A stretch of 46,603 nucleotides of DNA, taken from positions 1 through 46,603 of the IMG/VR virus record IMGVR_UViG_3300044974_000947. The stretch is one strand, 5' to 3'. Under the pieces are notes generated by a model, which was given only the letters and a program-made list of their open reading frames with translations, made no database searches and had not been told where the DNA came from. The stretch is from a virus. Below, in pieces: positions 14,418 to 21,476 of this stretch. Every line of letters starts with the position of its first letter. Position 1 is the stretch's first letter. A program made the translations under genes and the position numbers.

Positions 14418-14647
14418 GAACGATTAGTTCCACCACGTTCGGAGAGTATTTCGCCGACGCTCCGCCGTCTCTCGCGACGGAGCGACTGCGACGCGTCGTG
14501 TTATCGGGCAACCCTCCGCATTCTGAGTACGAGTACGGGTGGATGGCAGACCGCTTCGGTCGGCACACCGCCGATGCCGAGAAGTCGTGGCTTCGAGCGA
14601 ACGGTTTCCGGTTCAACGGCGGCAAGTGGTGGCGGAGCGATGGGTGA
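14414..14647 (+). CDS. Small hypothetical protein
   Basis: This 77-residue protein with a GTG start overlaps the previous stop. It is rich in aromatic residues (FGEYFADAP, SEYEYGWMADRFGRH, FRFNGGKWWRSDG) and arginine. The C-terminal part resembles a small winged-helix-like end (W-R-NGFRFNGGKWW) but no family is claimed. Confidence 0.55.
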   Translation: MRTISSTTFGEYFADAPPSLATERLRRVVLSGNPPHSEYEYGWMADRFGRHTADAEKSWLRANGFRFNGGKWWRSDG

Positions 14648-14668
14648 GAAGGCGCAGCAACAACGAAG

Positions 14669-14697
14669 TTGTGCCGCCCCGCGCTCTCCGGTATGAT
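14669..14697 (+). promoter_or_regulatory. Sigma70-like promoter (TTGTGC-N17-TATGAT) for the gene at 14706
   Basis: TTGTGC (14669-14674), 17 nt, TATGAT (14692-14697), 8 nt, ATG. This is the best -10 match in the window and again leaves almost no 5' leader. Confidence 0.6.
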
Positions 14698-14705
14698 CCT
14701 ACCCC

Positions 14706-15326
14706 ATGAGCAAGAAAAGCAAGACGCGAGTCCGACGTTCGGTTCGCAACTCCGGCGAGATCACCATCTATCTCAAGTCGTCGGACGGGTACAGTGCGAC
14801 GCGACACTTCAAGACCCTCGCTGGCGCACGCAAGTTTGCGCGCAAGACGATGGGTGAGCGTTACAAAATCGGATCGTGGTACGCCGTATCCGGCGGCGGT
14901 ACGATGCGTATGACGTCCGTAGGCGCGTCGCCCGAATCGCTTCTCGCGCCCGAGCCGAAGGCCGCTCCGACCGCGTGTGAGTGCGACGCAGGCTACAACG
15001 AAGACACCGGGCACTGGGCAGGCCCGTGCGACTACTGCCGTTCGCCCGCGGGGCTCGCCGCGAAGGCGAAGCAGGAGGCGAAGGCGAAGCTCGACGACGA
15101 GAAGTTCATCGAGCTCCGCGCGCTCGCCCGAAAACTCGGGAACGATCGGTACGGCAACGTGGCTCGCGTAAGCGGAACGGCGCACCATTCCCGCGGGCTG
15201 CGGTGGGATGAAGTACACCCGAAGGACCGCAAGGCCATCGAAGCGGCGGCGAAGCGCATGAAGCTCGACATCAAGCACCGCGAGTACAGTCTCGCGCTCG
15301 CCTACGATTTCGACCCCGGATTCTGA
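14706..15326 (+). CDS. Hypothetical protein with basic N-terminus and Cys cluster
   Basis: This 206-residue protein begins KKSKTRVRRSVRNSGE, the basic-RN motif shared with other genes. Residues 15-75 look like a small domain that also resembles phage proteins acting on sequence-aligned substrates, but it is not assigned. A linker leads to CECDAGYNEDTG followed by CDYC at about residues 93-112, which could bind zinc. The C-terminus is helical (KAKQEAKAKLDDEKFIEL). The start is supported by a strong promoter eight bases upstream. Confidence 0.7.
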   Translation: MSKKSKTRVRRSVRNSGEITIYLKSSDGYSATRHFKTLAGARKFARKTMGERYKIGSWYAVSGGGTMRMTSVGASPESLLAPEPKAAPTACECDAGYNEDTGHWAGPCDYCRSPAGLAAKAKQEAKAKLDDEKFIELRALARKLGNDRYGNVARVSGTAHHSRGLRWDEVHPKDRKAIEAAAKRMKLDIKHREYSLALAYDFDPGF

Positions 15327-15354
15327 ACCACTGAATCCACGGCGTCGGCGCGGC

Positions 15355-15876
15355 CTAGAGGGCGCGGCCCTCGTACGGGTCGATGCGGTTCGCTTCGGCG
15401 AAGGCGCGAACGTCGCGCCGAAGTTGCTTGCGCGCGGCTTCAACCGACGCCTTCGTGCGACCGAGCGAGACCTTCTTCGTGCCCGTGATGTGCGCGAACA
15501 TTTCGGCGCTGCGACTCACGGCCTCGCGAGGATCATCGTCGGGGTCGAGCAGCGGCGTGTAAACGCTCTGCACGTCGTATGCAATCCGCTGGCGGTCTAC
15601 GCGAACGAGGCGAGGCTTCATCGCGAAGAACTCCGCCTCGTCGTGGATGCCCACCGGCCCCGCGCCTGTCTGCGGCGTAGCGCCAGCACGATCGAGCACG
15701 AACGCCGCCCCGCGATACCCCAACCTCAGTACGAAAACGCCATCGACGAAGTTGTCGAAACTGTACTCGGCGCCGATGATGAACGGGGCTCGCACCGGGC
15801 GCATCCCGTCGGGGTAGAGAATCGTCGGCTCCGGGTTGAGGAGCGAACGTCGGCGAGCGGGCTTGCGGGTGAGCAT
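15355..15876 (-). CDS. Hypothetical protein
   Basis: This 173-residue protein on the minus strand starts TRKPARRRSLLNPEP, again a basic stretch followed by an Asn-Pro. The middle contains strands (APFIIGAEYSFDNFVDGVFV) and the C-terminal third is helical and basic (KVSLGRTKASVEAARKQLRR). A TTGCCC-N18-TAGAGT promoter ends six bases before the ATG. The gene is convergent with its left neighbour and divergent from the gene at 15998. Confidence 0.68.
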   Translation of the reverse strand: MLTRKPARRRSLLNPEPTILYPDGMRPVRAPFIIGAEYSFDNFVDGVFVLRLGYRGAAFVLDRAGATPQTGAGPVGIHDEAEFFAMKPRLVRVDRQRIAYDVQSVYTPLLDPDDDPREAVSRSAEMFAHITGTKKVSLGRTKASVEAARKQLRRDVRAFAEANRIDPYEGRAL

Positions 15877-15882
15877 CGTGCG

Positions 15883-15912
15883 ACTCTACGCGAGCACGCC
15901 GCGCACGGGCAA
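15883..15912 (-). promoter_or_regulatory. Sigma70-like promoter (TTGCCC-N18-TAGAGT) for the gene at 15876
   Basis: On the minus strand TTGCCC (15907-15912), 18 nt, TAGAGT (15883-15888), then 6 nt to the ATG. Confidence 0.5.
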
Positions 15913-15961
15913 GCGCCGCGAATCCCCGCCACGCGCTCCCCGCGTAGCGACGTTTTCGCCG

Positions 15962-15991
15962 TTGACACCCCCCCCCCTCCCGTGCTCCGAT
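15962..15991 (+). promoter_or_regulatory. Sigma70-like promoter (TTGACA-N18-TCCGAT) for the gene at 15998
   Basis: A perfect TTGACA (15962-15967), an 18-nt spacer that contains a run of ten C's, TCCGAT (15986-15991), then 6 nt to the ATG. Confidence 0.55.
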
Positions 15992-15997
15992 GCGGGT

Positions 15998-16501
15998 ATG
16001 TTCACACGAGCGATTTGCACGGTCGACTTCACGTTCGAGCAAGACAACTTCGACGACGACGCCAAGGGTGATCGCGACGCCGACGCGAAGAAGTTCGCGA
16101 AGGGGCTGCTCAAGAAGTACAAGCGTCCGCACATGGACGACCTCACGAGCATGGTGATGGCGCTCGAACAGAAGGCGTCCGAAGCGGTCGCGAAGAAGGC
16201 GAAGGTCCGGCAGATCAACGGCGGCTCGTACGACGGCGGAGACGTGCTCTCCGTGCCGTACTCCGTCGAGAGCGTGGCCGACGTGCAGCGCCTCCGCGAC
16301 GTGTTCGACAGCGAAGGTCGCAGCTACGACGAAGCGCCCTACATCACCGCGAGCGGCATGATCCTCTGGCTCGACGGCTACAACGGCAAGGCGTACGGAC
16401 TCAGTTCGTCCGTTCGCAACGACTCGGACCTCGACGAGTGGCTCGAAGCGAACACGCCCAAGAAGCGCGTCGCCCGCAAGCCCAAGAAGTCGCGCCGCTG
16501 A
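15998..16501 (+). CDS. Hypothetical acidic/basic protein
   Basis: This 167-residue protein is not recognised. It has an acidic segment (DNFDDDAKGDRDADAKK) near residues 16-32, a helical middle, and an alpha/beta C-terminal part with strands (GGDVLSVPYSVESVADVQRL and GMILWLDGYNGKAYGL). It ends in a basic tail KKRVARKPKKSRR. A TTGACA promoter directs what should be a leaderless transcript. Its TGA stop forms part of a TGAATCCCC sequence similar to that at 8639. Confidence 0.68.
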   Translation: MFTRAICTVDFTFEQDNFDDDAKGDRDADAKKFAKGLLKKYKRPHMDDLTSMVMALEQKASEAVAKKAKVRQINGGSYDGGDVLSVPYSVESVADVQRLRDVFDSEGRSYDEAPYITASGMILWLDGYNGKAYGLSSSVRNDSDLDEWLEANTPKKRVARKPKKSRR

Positions 16502-16532
16502 ATCCCCGCCCCGTCACTCGCGTCTACTCGGA

Positions 16533-17006
16533 GTGACCGTCTCCCTCCCCACCGCCCACGCGGTCGCCCTCGCGCTCTCGGCGCTGTTCCCCTCCGTCGC
16601 CCGCACGCTGCACGACCCGCTGGCCCGCGACACGTTCGTCGTGCGCGCGAAGATGGTCGACTACGCTTGCTCCGACGCGGGCGTCACACGTTGCGCCACG
16701 CTGCACGCGATCGTGTTCGTCGAGTCGGGCTACCGGCTACGCAACGCGCGGGCTTCGCTGGCGGCGTGCAACCCGTACGGCACCGACGACTGGCAACAGG
16801 CGACGTGCGCCGCCCGGTCGCTCGCGTCGGCCCTGCGCCGTTGTCGCGCTACACCGCGGGCGTTGAATCGTTACCAGTTCGGTGAATGCGCGGTGCCTCG
16901 CGGGCGTAGATATCGTAGAGCGCGCCTACGTTCGGCGATCTACGTTCGCAGCGTGACGCGCATCGCAACAGCAATCGAGAGGCAACTTGAACAAGTACGA
17001 CATTAG
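16533..17006 (+). CDS. Lytic-transglycosylase-like protein, possibly exported
   Basis: This 157-residue protein has a GTG start. The first 22 residues are hydrophobic (VSLPTAHAVALALSALF) and may be a signal or membrane anchor. Residues 60-130 resemble the SLT/lysozyme fold: a helix ending in FVESGYR with the presumed catalytic Glu, then NPYG, and later RALNRYQFGEC, which mimics the A-RYN-G-C motif of transglycosylases. It would cut peptidoglycan glycan strands. The following gene encodes a membrane protein, so the two could form a lysis or cell-wall unit. The similarity is weak. Confidence 0.45.
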   Translation: MTVSLPTAHAVALALSALFPSVARTLHDPLARDTFVVRAKMVDYACSDAGVTRCATLHAIVFVESGYRLRNARASLAACNPYGTDDWQQATCAARSLASALRRCRATPRALNRYQFGECAVPRGRRYRRARLRSAIYVRSVTRIATAIERQLEQVRH

Positions 17007-17562
17007 CCTTCTGGCCGTGATGCTTGCAGCGGTGGCGGCGGTGTACGCGGTATGGCGGGCGCGGCAACGACGCGCGAAGGCCACTGCGCGCCCCACGGCG
17101 GCGCTCCCGAGCCTCGACGCGACCACGGCGACGGAGCCCTCCGTGCCGCCACCGCAGCGGGCGCTCACCGTCCGCGAGCGACGGCGCGAGGAGATCGTGA
17201 CGCTCGCGCAGGCCGACCGATGCCTGTACTGCTCCGCGGAACCGACCGCGCCGCTCCCTTACGCGCAATTCACCCGTCCGTCGGTCGACGTGACGGCGCT
17301 CCTCACGGGCGACCTCCCGAAGCACTGGCGGGTGCATAACCCGACGGAACTCGATGCGATCCCGCTTGTCTGCGACGCCCACGCCACGATCGCACGTTCG
17401 GCAGTGGAACTGCGCGCCGCGAAGGCGCACGCCGCCTACGCCGAGTTCGTGAGCGCGCAGAAGGAGGAAATGCACGAGTTCACGGCGCACGGGCTCGACG
17501 AACAGATGCGAGCGGAGGCCGATCGTGTCCGCAAGGGCGTGGCCCGCGGAGGGGCGTCGTGA
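16987..17562 (+). CDS. Single-pass membrane protein
   Basis: This 191-residue protein probably starts at TTG (16987), overlapping the previous gene by 20 bases. Residues 5-25 form a transmembrane helix (ISLLAVMLAAVAAVYAVW), followed by a basic cytoplasm-facing stretch. A proline- and charge-rich linker leads to a domain with a LYCSAEP cysteine and a LVCDAH cysteine-histidine, then a long helix. Its stop overlaps the start of the Nudix gene. The role is unknown; the position next to a transglycosylase-like gene fits an envelope function. Confidence 0.55.
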   Translation: MNKYDISLLAVMLAAVAAVYAVWRARQRRAKATARPTAALPSLDATTATEPSVPPPQRALTVRERRREEIVTLAQADRCLYCSAEPTAPLPYAQFTRPSVDVTALLTGDLPKHWRVHNPTELDAIPLVCDAHATIARSAVELRAAKAHAAYAEFVSAQKEEMHEFTAHGLDEQMRAEADRVRKGVARGGAS

Positions 17563-18113
17563 GACACGCATGGAAACGCTCCGGTGGCGTGTGGCAATGC
17601 GCGAACTGCGCGCTGGCACGGTGGGCGGAGCGCCTCGACAACGGGCGCAAGTACCGCACGTTCAACGTCTACTCGCGCGACGCAGTAACGCGATTCAGCG
17701 CCGACGATCAACCCGTGCCGCCGTGCGAACCGGCGACGCTCTCGTCGTGCGTGCTGATCGAGCGCAACGGACGTTTCGCGACCATCAAGTCGCGCAAGCA
17801 CAACGGGCAACCGGAACTCCTCGGCGGCAAGGCCGAACCCGGCGAGTCGCCCGAAGAGACGGCGGTGCGAGAGGCACGCGAAGAGGGCGGCGTCGAGGCG
17901 ATCAACCTGCGCCTCGTGCTCGTGGCGAGCATCGGCGGGCACCGCTGCTCGGTGTTCGCTGCGGAGGTCGCCAGCGGCGCACGACTGCGTGGCGGCGCCG
18001 AAGGCGAGGCCGTGTGGAGCACGCGCGAGCAACTGCTCACGGAGGGCACGTACCGCGCCGACTTCCCGGCGATCGTCGAAGCGTACGATCGGGTGACTCG
18101 CGCGCCGCGATAA
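17559..18113 (+). CDS. Nudix hydrolase
   Basis: This 184-residue protein has a GTG start overlapping the previous stop. Residues 90-112 give a complete Nudix box, G-x5-E-x7-REAREEGGV (Gly90, Glu96, Arg104-Glu105, Glu108, Glu109), so Mg-dependent cleavage of a nucleoside diphosphate linked to another group is expected. The N-terminal 50 residues contain one CxxC pair (14-17) and aromatic residues, and could be a partial zinc ribbon. Substrates of such enzymes include ADP-ribose, NAD, mutagenic nucleotides and RNA caps; none can be chosen here. Phage Nudix genes are common. Confidence 0.88.
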   Translation: MRHAWKRSGGVWQCANCALARWAERLDNGRKYRTFNVYSRDAVTRFSADDQPVPPCEPATLSSCVLIERNGRFATIKSRKHNGQPELLGGKAEPGESPEETAVREAREEGGVEAINLRLVLVASIGGHRCSVFAAEVASGARLRGGAEGEAVWSTREQLLTEGTYRADFPAIVEAYDRVTRAPR

Positions 18114-18136
18114 TCGGTGTTATCGTGGTCGCCATT

Positions 18137-18823
18137 ATGAGACAACTGCGACTGCCCGTCGCGCCCGCTCCGAGAATCGTCCGCGAGACAAACGCCGTCG
18201 CGCTCACGGGGGTGGGTCGCGTGCGCACGAACAACGAAGACTGCGTGGGCATCCGCGAAGAGCTTCTCGTTCTCTCCGACGGCATGGGCGGGCACGCTCA
18301 CGGCGAAGTCGCCTCCGAGGCGGCGGTGCGAACGTTCCTCGACTACGCGAAGCGCGTGCGGTCGCAACGTGCGGAGGGCGTGCTCGAAGAGGCGTTCCGA
18401 CTCGCGCAGCGCACGGTGGCGCTCGTGCCCGATGATGCGGGCTGCACGCTCGTGGCGGTGCGCGTCGAAGAGCGATGCGTCGTCGTGGGTCACACGGGCG
18501 ACTCGCGGGCGTACCTTCTGCGGCGCGGAAACGCGATCTCACTCACGCGCGACCACGCGGTGCAGAGCATGCTCACGCGATGCCTCGGTGGCGGTTGTCG
18601 CGTCGCGTGGGAACCGACGATCGCGCGCATCGCCACGCTCCCCGGTGACGCCGTGATGCTATGCTCCGACGGGCTGCACGGCATGATCGACGACGAAACG
18701 ATCGCGTCGCTGTGGGATGCGTCGGGCGGCGATATCGAACGTTTCGCCGTCGATGCGCACAACGAAGCGATGGCGATGGGCGGCGACGACAACTGCTCGA
18801 TCGTCGTGGCGAGGTGCCGGTGA
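18137..18823 (+). CDS. PP2C-family Ser/Thr protein phosphatase
   Basis: This 228-residue protein has the PP2C motifs in order: RTNNED (30-35), SDGMGGHAHGE (47-57) with a metal-binding Asp-Gly, GHTGDSRAYLLR (about 122-133), LTRDHAVQ, CSDGLHGM, and GGDDNCS near the C-terminus. All metal-binding aspartates appear present, so an active Mn/Mg-dependent phosphatase is likely. Bacterial PP2C enzymes reverse Hanks-type kinase signalling. A kinase-like protein is encoded at 38045 in the same window. It is followed by a GTGA-overlapped small gene. Confidence 0.88.
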   Translation: MRQLRLPVAPAPRIVRETNAVALTGVGRVRTNNEDCVGIREELLVLSDGMGGHAHGEVASEAAVRTFLDYAKRVRSQRAEGVLEEAFRLAQRTVALVPDDAGCTLVAVRVEERCVVVGHTGDSRAYLLRRGNAISLTRDHAVQSMLTRCLGGGCRVAWEPTIARIATLPGDAVMLCSDGLHGMIDDETIASLWDASGGDIERFAVDAHNEAMAMGGDDNCSIVVARCR

Positions 18824-18996
18824 GCCTCGCGCTGCGAGTGACGATGGCGGTGTTCCGCGAGGGGTGGCGCCCGTGCGACGCGCGATGCGAGCGGTGGCGC
18901 AACTGCGTTTCGGGCGCCGTCGGTACGCGGGCCGACGTGCTCCGGTGCGGGCTCGCGCTGCTAACGGCGGGCGGAGAGAATCGCACGGCGTCGTGA
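18820..18996 (+). CDS. Small Cys-containing protein
   Basis: This 58-residue protein with a GTG start overlaps the PP2C stop. It has cysteines at CDARCERWRNC and one later, plus tryptophans, which is compatible with a small metal site or a disulfide-bonded peptide. Its TGA stop starts a TGAATAATCG box that belongs to the upstream-element family described elsewhere. It is too short to assign. Confidence 0.5.
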   Translation: MSLALRVTMAVFREGWRPCDARCERWRNCVSGAVGTRADVLRCGLALLTAGGENRTAS

Positions 18997-19027
18997 ATAA
19001 TCGCGGGGCGCGGGCCGTCGCAAGGGC

Positions 19028-19288
19028 GTGACAAGCAAGCCCTTCAACACGATCCCTCCGCTGGATCGAAAACTCGTGACCATCCCGGTGTACGGTGCTC
19101 CGTCGCAACCGCGTCAACCGCCGTTCGTGCGCCACGTCGAGCCTCTCTCGCCGACTGCCGCGCAGGCCGTCCGCGAGCAAGTCGAGCGCCTCGTCGCGCT
19201 GCGCCTCTCGCCGACGATCACGTCGCCCGCCGACCGGGCGGAACTCGACTCGATCATCGGCGCCCTCACGGTGGCGGTGGCCTCGTGA
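19028..19288 (+). CDS. Small hypothetical protein
   Basis: This 86-residue protein has a GTG start. The first 45 residues are proline-rich and extended (TIPPLDRKLVTIPVYGAPSQ) and the rest is helical (AAQAVREQVERLVAL and DRAELDSIIGALTVAV). The stop overlaps the GTG of the next gene. Unknown function. Confidence 0.55.
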   Translation: MTSKPFNTIPPLDRKLVTIPVYGAPSQPRQPPFVRHVEPLSPTAAQAVREQVERLVALRLSPTITSPADRAELDSIIGALTVAVAS

Positions 19289-19572
19289 GCGATCGGACGA
19301 TAACGCCGCCGAAGGCCGAGTCGTACTACGACGCTCACGCGCTCGTCGCGTTTCTCGAACGCCGACGCGGTGCCGAAGCAGGATCGTTACTCGACGAGTC
19401 TCTGCGAGAAGTGCTCAAGCACTACGGCGCGAAGAACAGGGAGCTCGTCCGTCTCGATCGCAAGTACCGCAAGGAAAACGAAGACGACTTCTTGAGCCCT
19501 TACGACGGCCCGCTTCTCAACGAACTGCACGACGTTCTCAGCGACGCCTTTTGCGTCCACGTTTACTGGTGA
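19285..19572 (+). CDS. Small hypothetical protein
   Basis: This 95-residue protein has a GTG start overlapping the previous stop. It is mostly helical and charged (AHALVAFLERRRGAEAGSLL, LREVLKHYGAKNRELVRL). It ends in CVHVYW, whose stop overlaps the GTG of the following gene. It is part of a four-gene overlapping run ending with two membrane-anchored proteins. Confidence 0.55.
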   Translation: MSDRTITPPKAESYYDAHALVAFLERRRGAEAGSLLDESLREVLKHYGAKNRELVRLDRKYRKENEDDFLSPYDGPLLNELHDVLSDAFCVHVYW

Positions 19573-20804
19573 GCACGATGAACATCGCATTCAAGTGGCG
19601 GAGCAACGCCGAAGGCGAGCGCGACGGCGGGAGCATCACCCTGCGCGTCGGCGCGGCGTCGGTCTGCGCGACGATCGTTCGCCCCGCCGTGGGGCGCGAG
19701 GTGATGCGCGGCGCGTCGTTTCTGGAGTACCTGCGCGGGCGAGGCTTCACGGCGACGTTGGCCCCCGCGCCGCGTCTCGGCGTCGCGCTCGCGGGCGCGA
19801 TCGGTCCCGCGCAGTTCGTCGAAGGCTGGCGATGGCGCAAGAACCCGGAGAACGTCCGCAACGCGCGCGAAACGTCGCTCTGGTTCACGCGCGATATGGT
19901 CGGGTGGCGCTGGCGTGCGGAGCCTCGCGAGCGGAGCCTGTACCAGCGCAACACGCCGACCGACGGGTTTGCAACGTGGGCACGGGTGATCCTCGGGGAG
20001 CGCGACGTTCGCGAGGTGCATCGTTTCACGCGAGACGTGGTGGTGCCGATGCCCGAAGGCGACTATGCCGCGACGGCAACGACGATCGTCACCGAAGAGG
20101 TGCGGGCGCGTGTGCCCGCGTGGTTGCGGGAACTCGCGCCGCAGTTCACTCGCACGACGACGGTCACGACGGAGCGCGTGATCGAAGCGCCGATCGGCAT
20201 GTTCCGGTCGCACACGATCGACGGCGACGATCCCGAAGCGGCGGCGCGGGCGTTCGCCGAACGTGTCGAGGCGAGGCGCGCGGAGCGCTCCGGGTGGGCA
20301 CTCCCGCTGCGCATGCGGGCGTCGGGCGACGACGTGTGGGAGGCGTACCATCACGCGAGCGGCGAGTGGCGCTCGTGGGGCACTGCGAAGCGCGAGGCGC
20401 TCCCGAAGGAGGCGCGCGTCGAGGAGTGCCGCCCGTGCTCCGACGAAGCGATCGCGCGGGTGCTCACGCCTAAGACGTACGGCGTCGAGGTTGGCGAAAT
20501 GCGCAAGCGTCTCGGGCGCGAGGCGCTGGAGCACGTCGCGGAACTCGCGGAGGGCCTCGTGTCCGCGAACGAAGTGACGCGCCACGCCGCGCAAGTCGAG
20601 GTGGCCCGCGCCCGTGCCGAAGCGCAGGCGAAGATCGCGGCGCTCGGGCCGAACGCGGCGAAGGATGCCTTGGCGGGCGTGCTCGCGGCGACGCTGGTGC
20701 CGCCGCTCCCGTCGTGGGCGAAGTATGCGGTGCTCGGCGGGCTCTTCTCGCTCGGGGTGATGAACATGGCGATGCTCGGCGTCGCGAACGTGGGGCGCGT
20801 GTGA
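19569..20804 (+). CDS. Hypothetical protein with C-terminal membrane segment
   Basis: This 411-residue protein is not recognised. The GTG at 19569 was chosen for its GTGA overlap; an in-frame ATG follows three codons later. The N-terminal half is beta-rich with many arginines and tryptophans (WRWRKNPENVRNARETSLWF). The centre contains long helices (AAARAFAERVEARRAER). A helical stalk rich in alanine (EVARARAEAQAKIAALG) leads to a hydrophobic C-terminal segment (WAKYAVLGGLFSLGVMNMAM) that is likely a transmembrane helix. It could sit at the inner membrane with the next gene product. Confidence 0.68.
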   Translation: MSTMNIAFKWRSNAEGERDGGSITLRVGAASVCATIVRPAVGREVMRGASFLEYLRGRGFTATLAPAPRLGVALAGAIGPAQFVEGWRWRKNPENVRNARETSLWFTRDMVGWRWRAEPRERSLYQRNTPTDGFATWARVILGERDVREVHRFTRDVVVPMPEGDYAATATTIVTEEVRARVPAWLRELAPQFTRTTTVTTERVIEAPIGMFRSHTIDGDDPEAAARAFAERVEARRAERSGWALPLRMRASGDDVWEAYHHASGEWRSWGTAKREALPKEARVEECRPCSDEAIARVLTPKTYGVEVGEMRKRLGREALEHVAELAEGLVSANEVTRHAAQVEVARARAEAQAKIAALGPNAAKDALAGVLAATLVPPLPSWAKYAVLGGLFSLGVMNMAMLGVANVGRV

Positions 20805-21037
20805 GTGACTACCGAACGTCGCCCGACGACACGGTGCCGCGCACCGACTACGAGCGCGTGGTCGCGGAGAACGTCGCGCTGCGGGCGGAACTCGACCGCG
20901 AGCGCAGCATCGCGCCGGAGTTGCAGCGCATCGTGCAGCACAACGTCTCGCCCGCGCGAGTTATCTTCTACGCCACGCTGGCGCTCGTGGTGGGCAACAA
21001 CATCGTGTACGCGCTCGGCTGGTTCGCGGTGCAGTAA
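20801..21037 (+). CDS. Small coiled-coil membrane protein
   Basis: This 78-residue protein with a GTG start overlaps the previous stop. Residues 15-45 form a charged coiled coil (RVVAENVALRAELDRERS) and residues 52-75 form a transmembrane helix (VIFYATLALVVGNNIVYALG). The arrangement resembles small anchoring or spanin-like proteins, but there is no lipobox. It is likely a partner of the preceding C-terminally anchored protein. Confidence 0.58.
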   Translation: MSDYRTSPDDTVPRTDYERVVAENVALRAELDRERSIAPELQRIVQHNVSPARVIFYATLALVVGNNIVYALGWFAVQ

Positions 21038-21051
21038 ATCGCCGCCGCGCC

Positions 21052-21082
21052 GTGAAGAACGGCGGCGCTGGCGACGTAGAAG
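21052..21082 (+). promoter_or_regulatory. Phage promoter motif (GTGAAGAAC-N14-CGTAGAAG) for the gene at 21087
   Basis: GTGAAGAAC (21052-21060), 14 nt, CGTAGAAG (21075-21082), 4 nt, ATG. Confidence 0.65.
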
Positions 21083-21086
21083 GCGC

Positions 21087-21476
21087 ATGAACACGCCGAA
21101 CCTCACCGAACTCGCAACCGCGATCGCCTGCCTCACGCCCGCCGACCGCGACGCCGTGCTCGCGGAGGCGTACACGCTCGCGGCGAAAACCCACGCCGGG
21201 ACCGTGTACGTCGTCGCGTTCACGACGCCCGACTACACGAACTGCACCGGGCGCTACAGCAGGGTCGACGCGATCAAGGCGCTCCGCGCGGCGACCGGCT
21301 TCGGTCTCGGCGAGGCGAAGGCCGCGATCGAAGCGGGGGTGTTCCACGGCAAGCGCACGGCGCTCGACGCCACCGCCCTCGCGAGCAAGATCAACGCGGA
21401 GTGGGCGAAGATCGCCCACCACACGATGGCGACCGTCGCCATCGCCGCCGCGGTTCCCGCTCCGGTGGCGCCGTGA
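21087..21476 (+). CDS. Ribosomal L7/L12 C-terminal-domain-like protein, copy 2
   Basis: This is a 129-residue protein. Residues 58-107 match the bL12 C-terminal domain well: RVDAIKALRAATGFGLGEAK followed by AAIEAG, where bL12 has IK-VRE-TGLGLKEAK--VE. The final helix ALASKINAEWAK also fits. A helical N-terminal region (ELATAIACLTPADRDAVLAE) precedes it and a hydrophobic alanine/proline tail follows. The domain normally docks translation GTPases. Compared with copy 1 (10286) the sequence is quite different, so the two are not a recent duplication. It has its own strong promoter motif. Confidence 0.65.
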   Translation: MNTPNLTELATAIACLTPADRDAVLAEAYTLAAKTHAGTVYVVAFTTPDYTNCTGRYSRVDAIKALRAATGFGLGEAKAAIEAGVFHGKRTALDATALASKINAEWAKIAHHTMATVAIAAAVPAPVAP

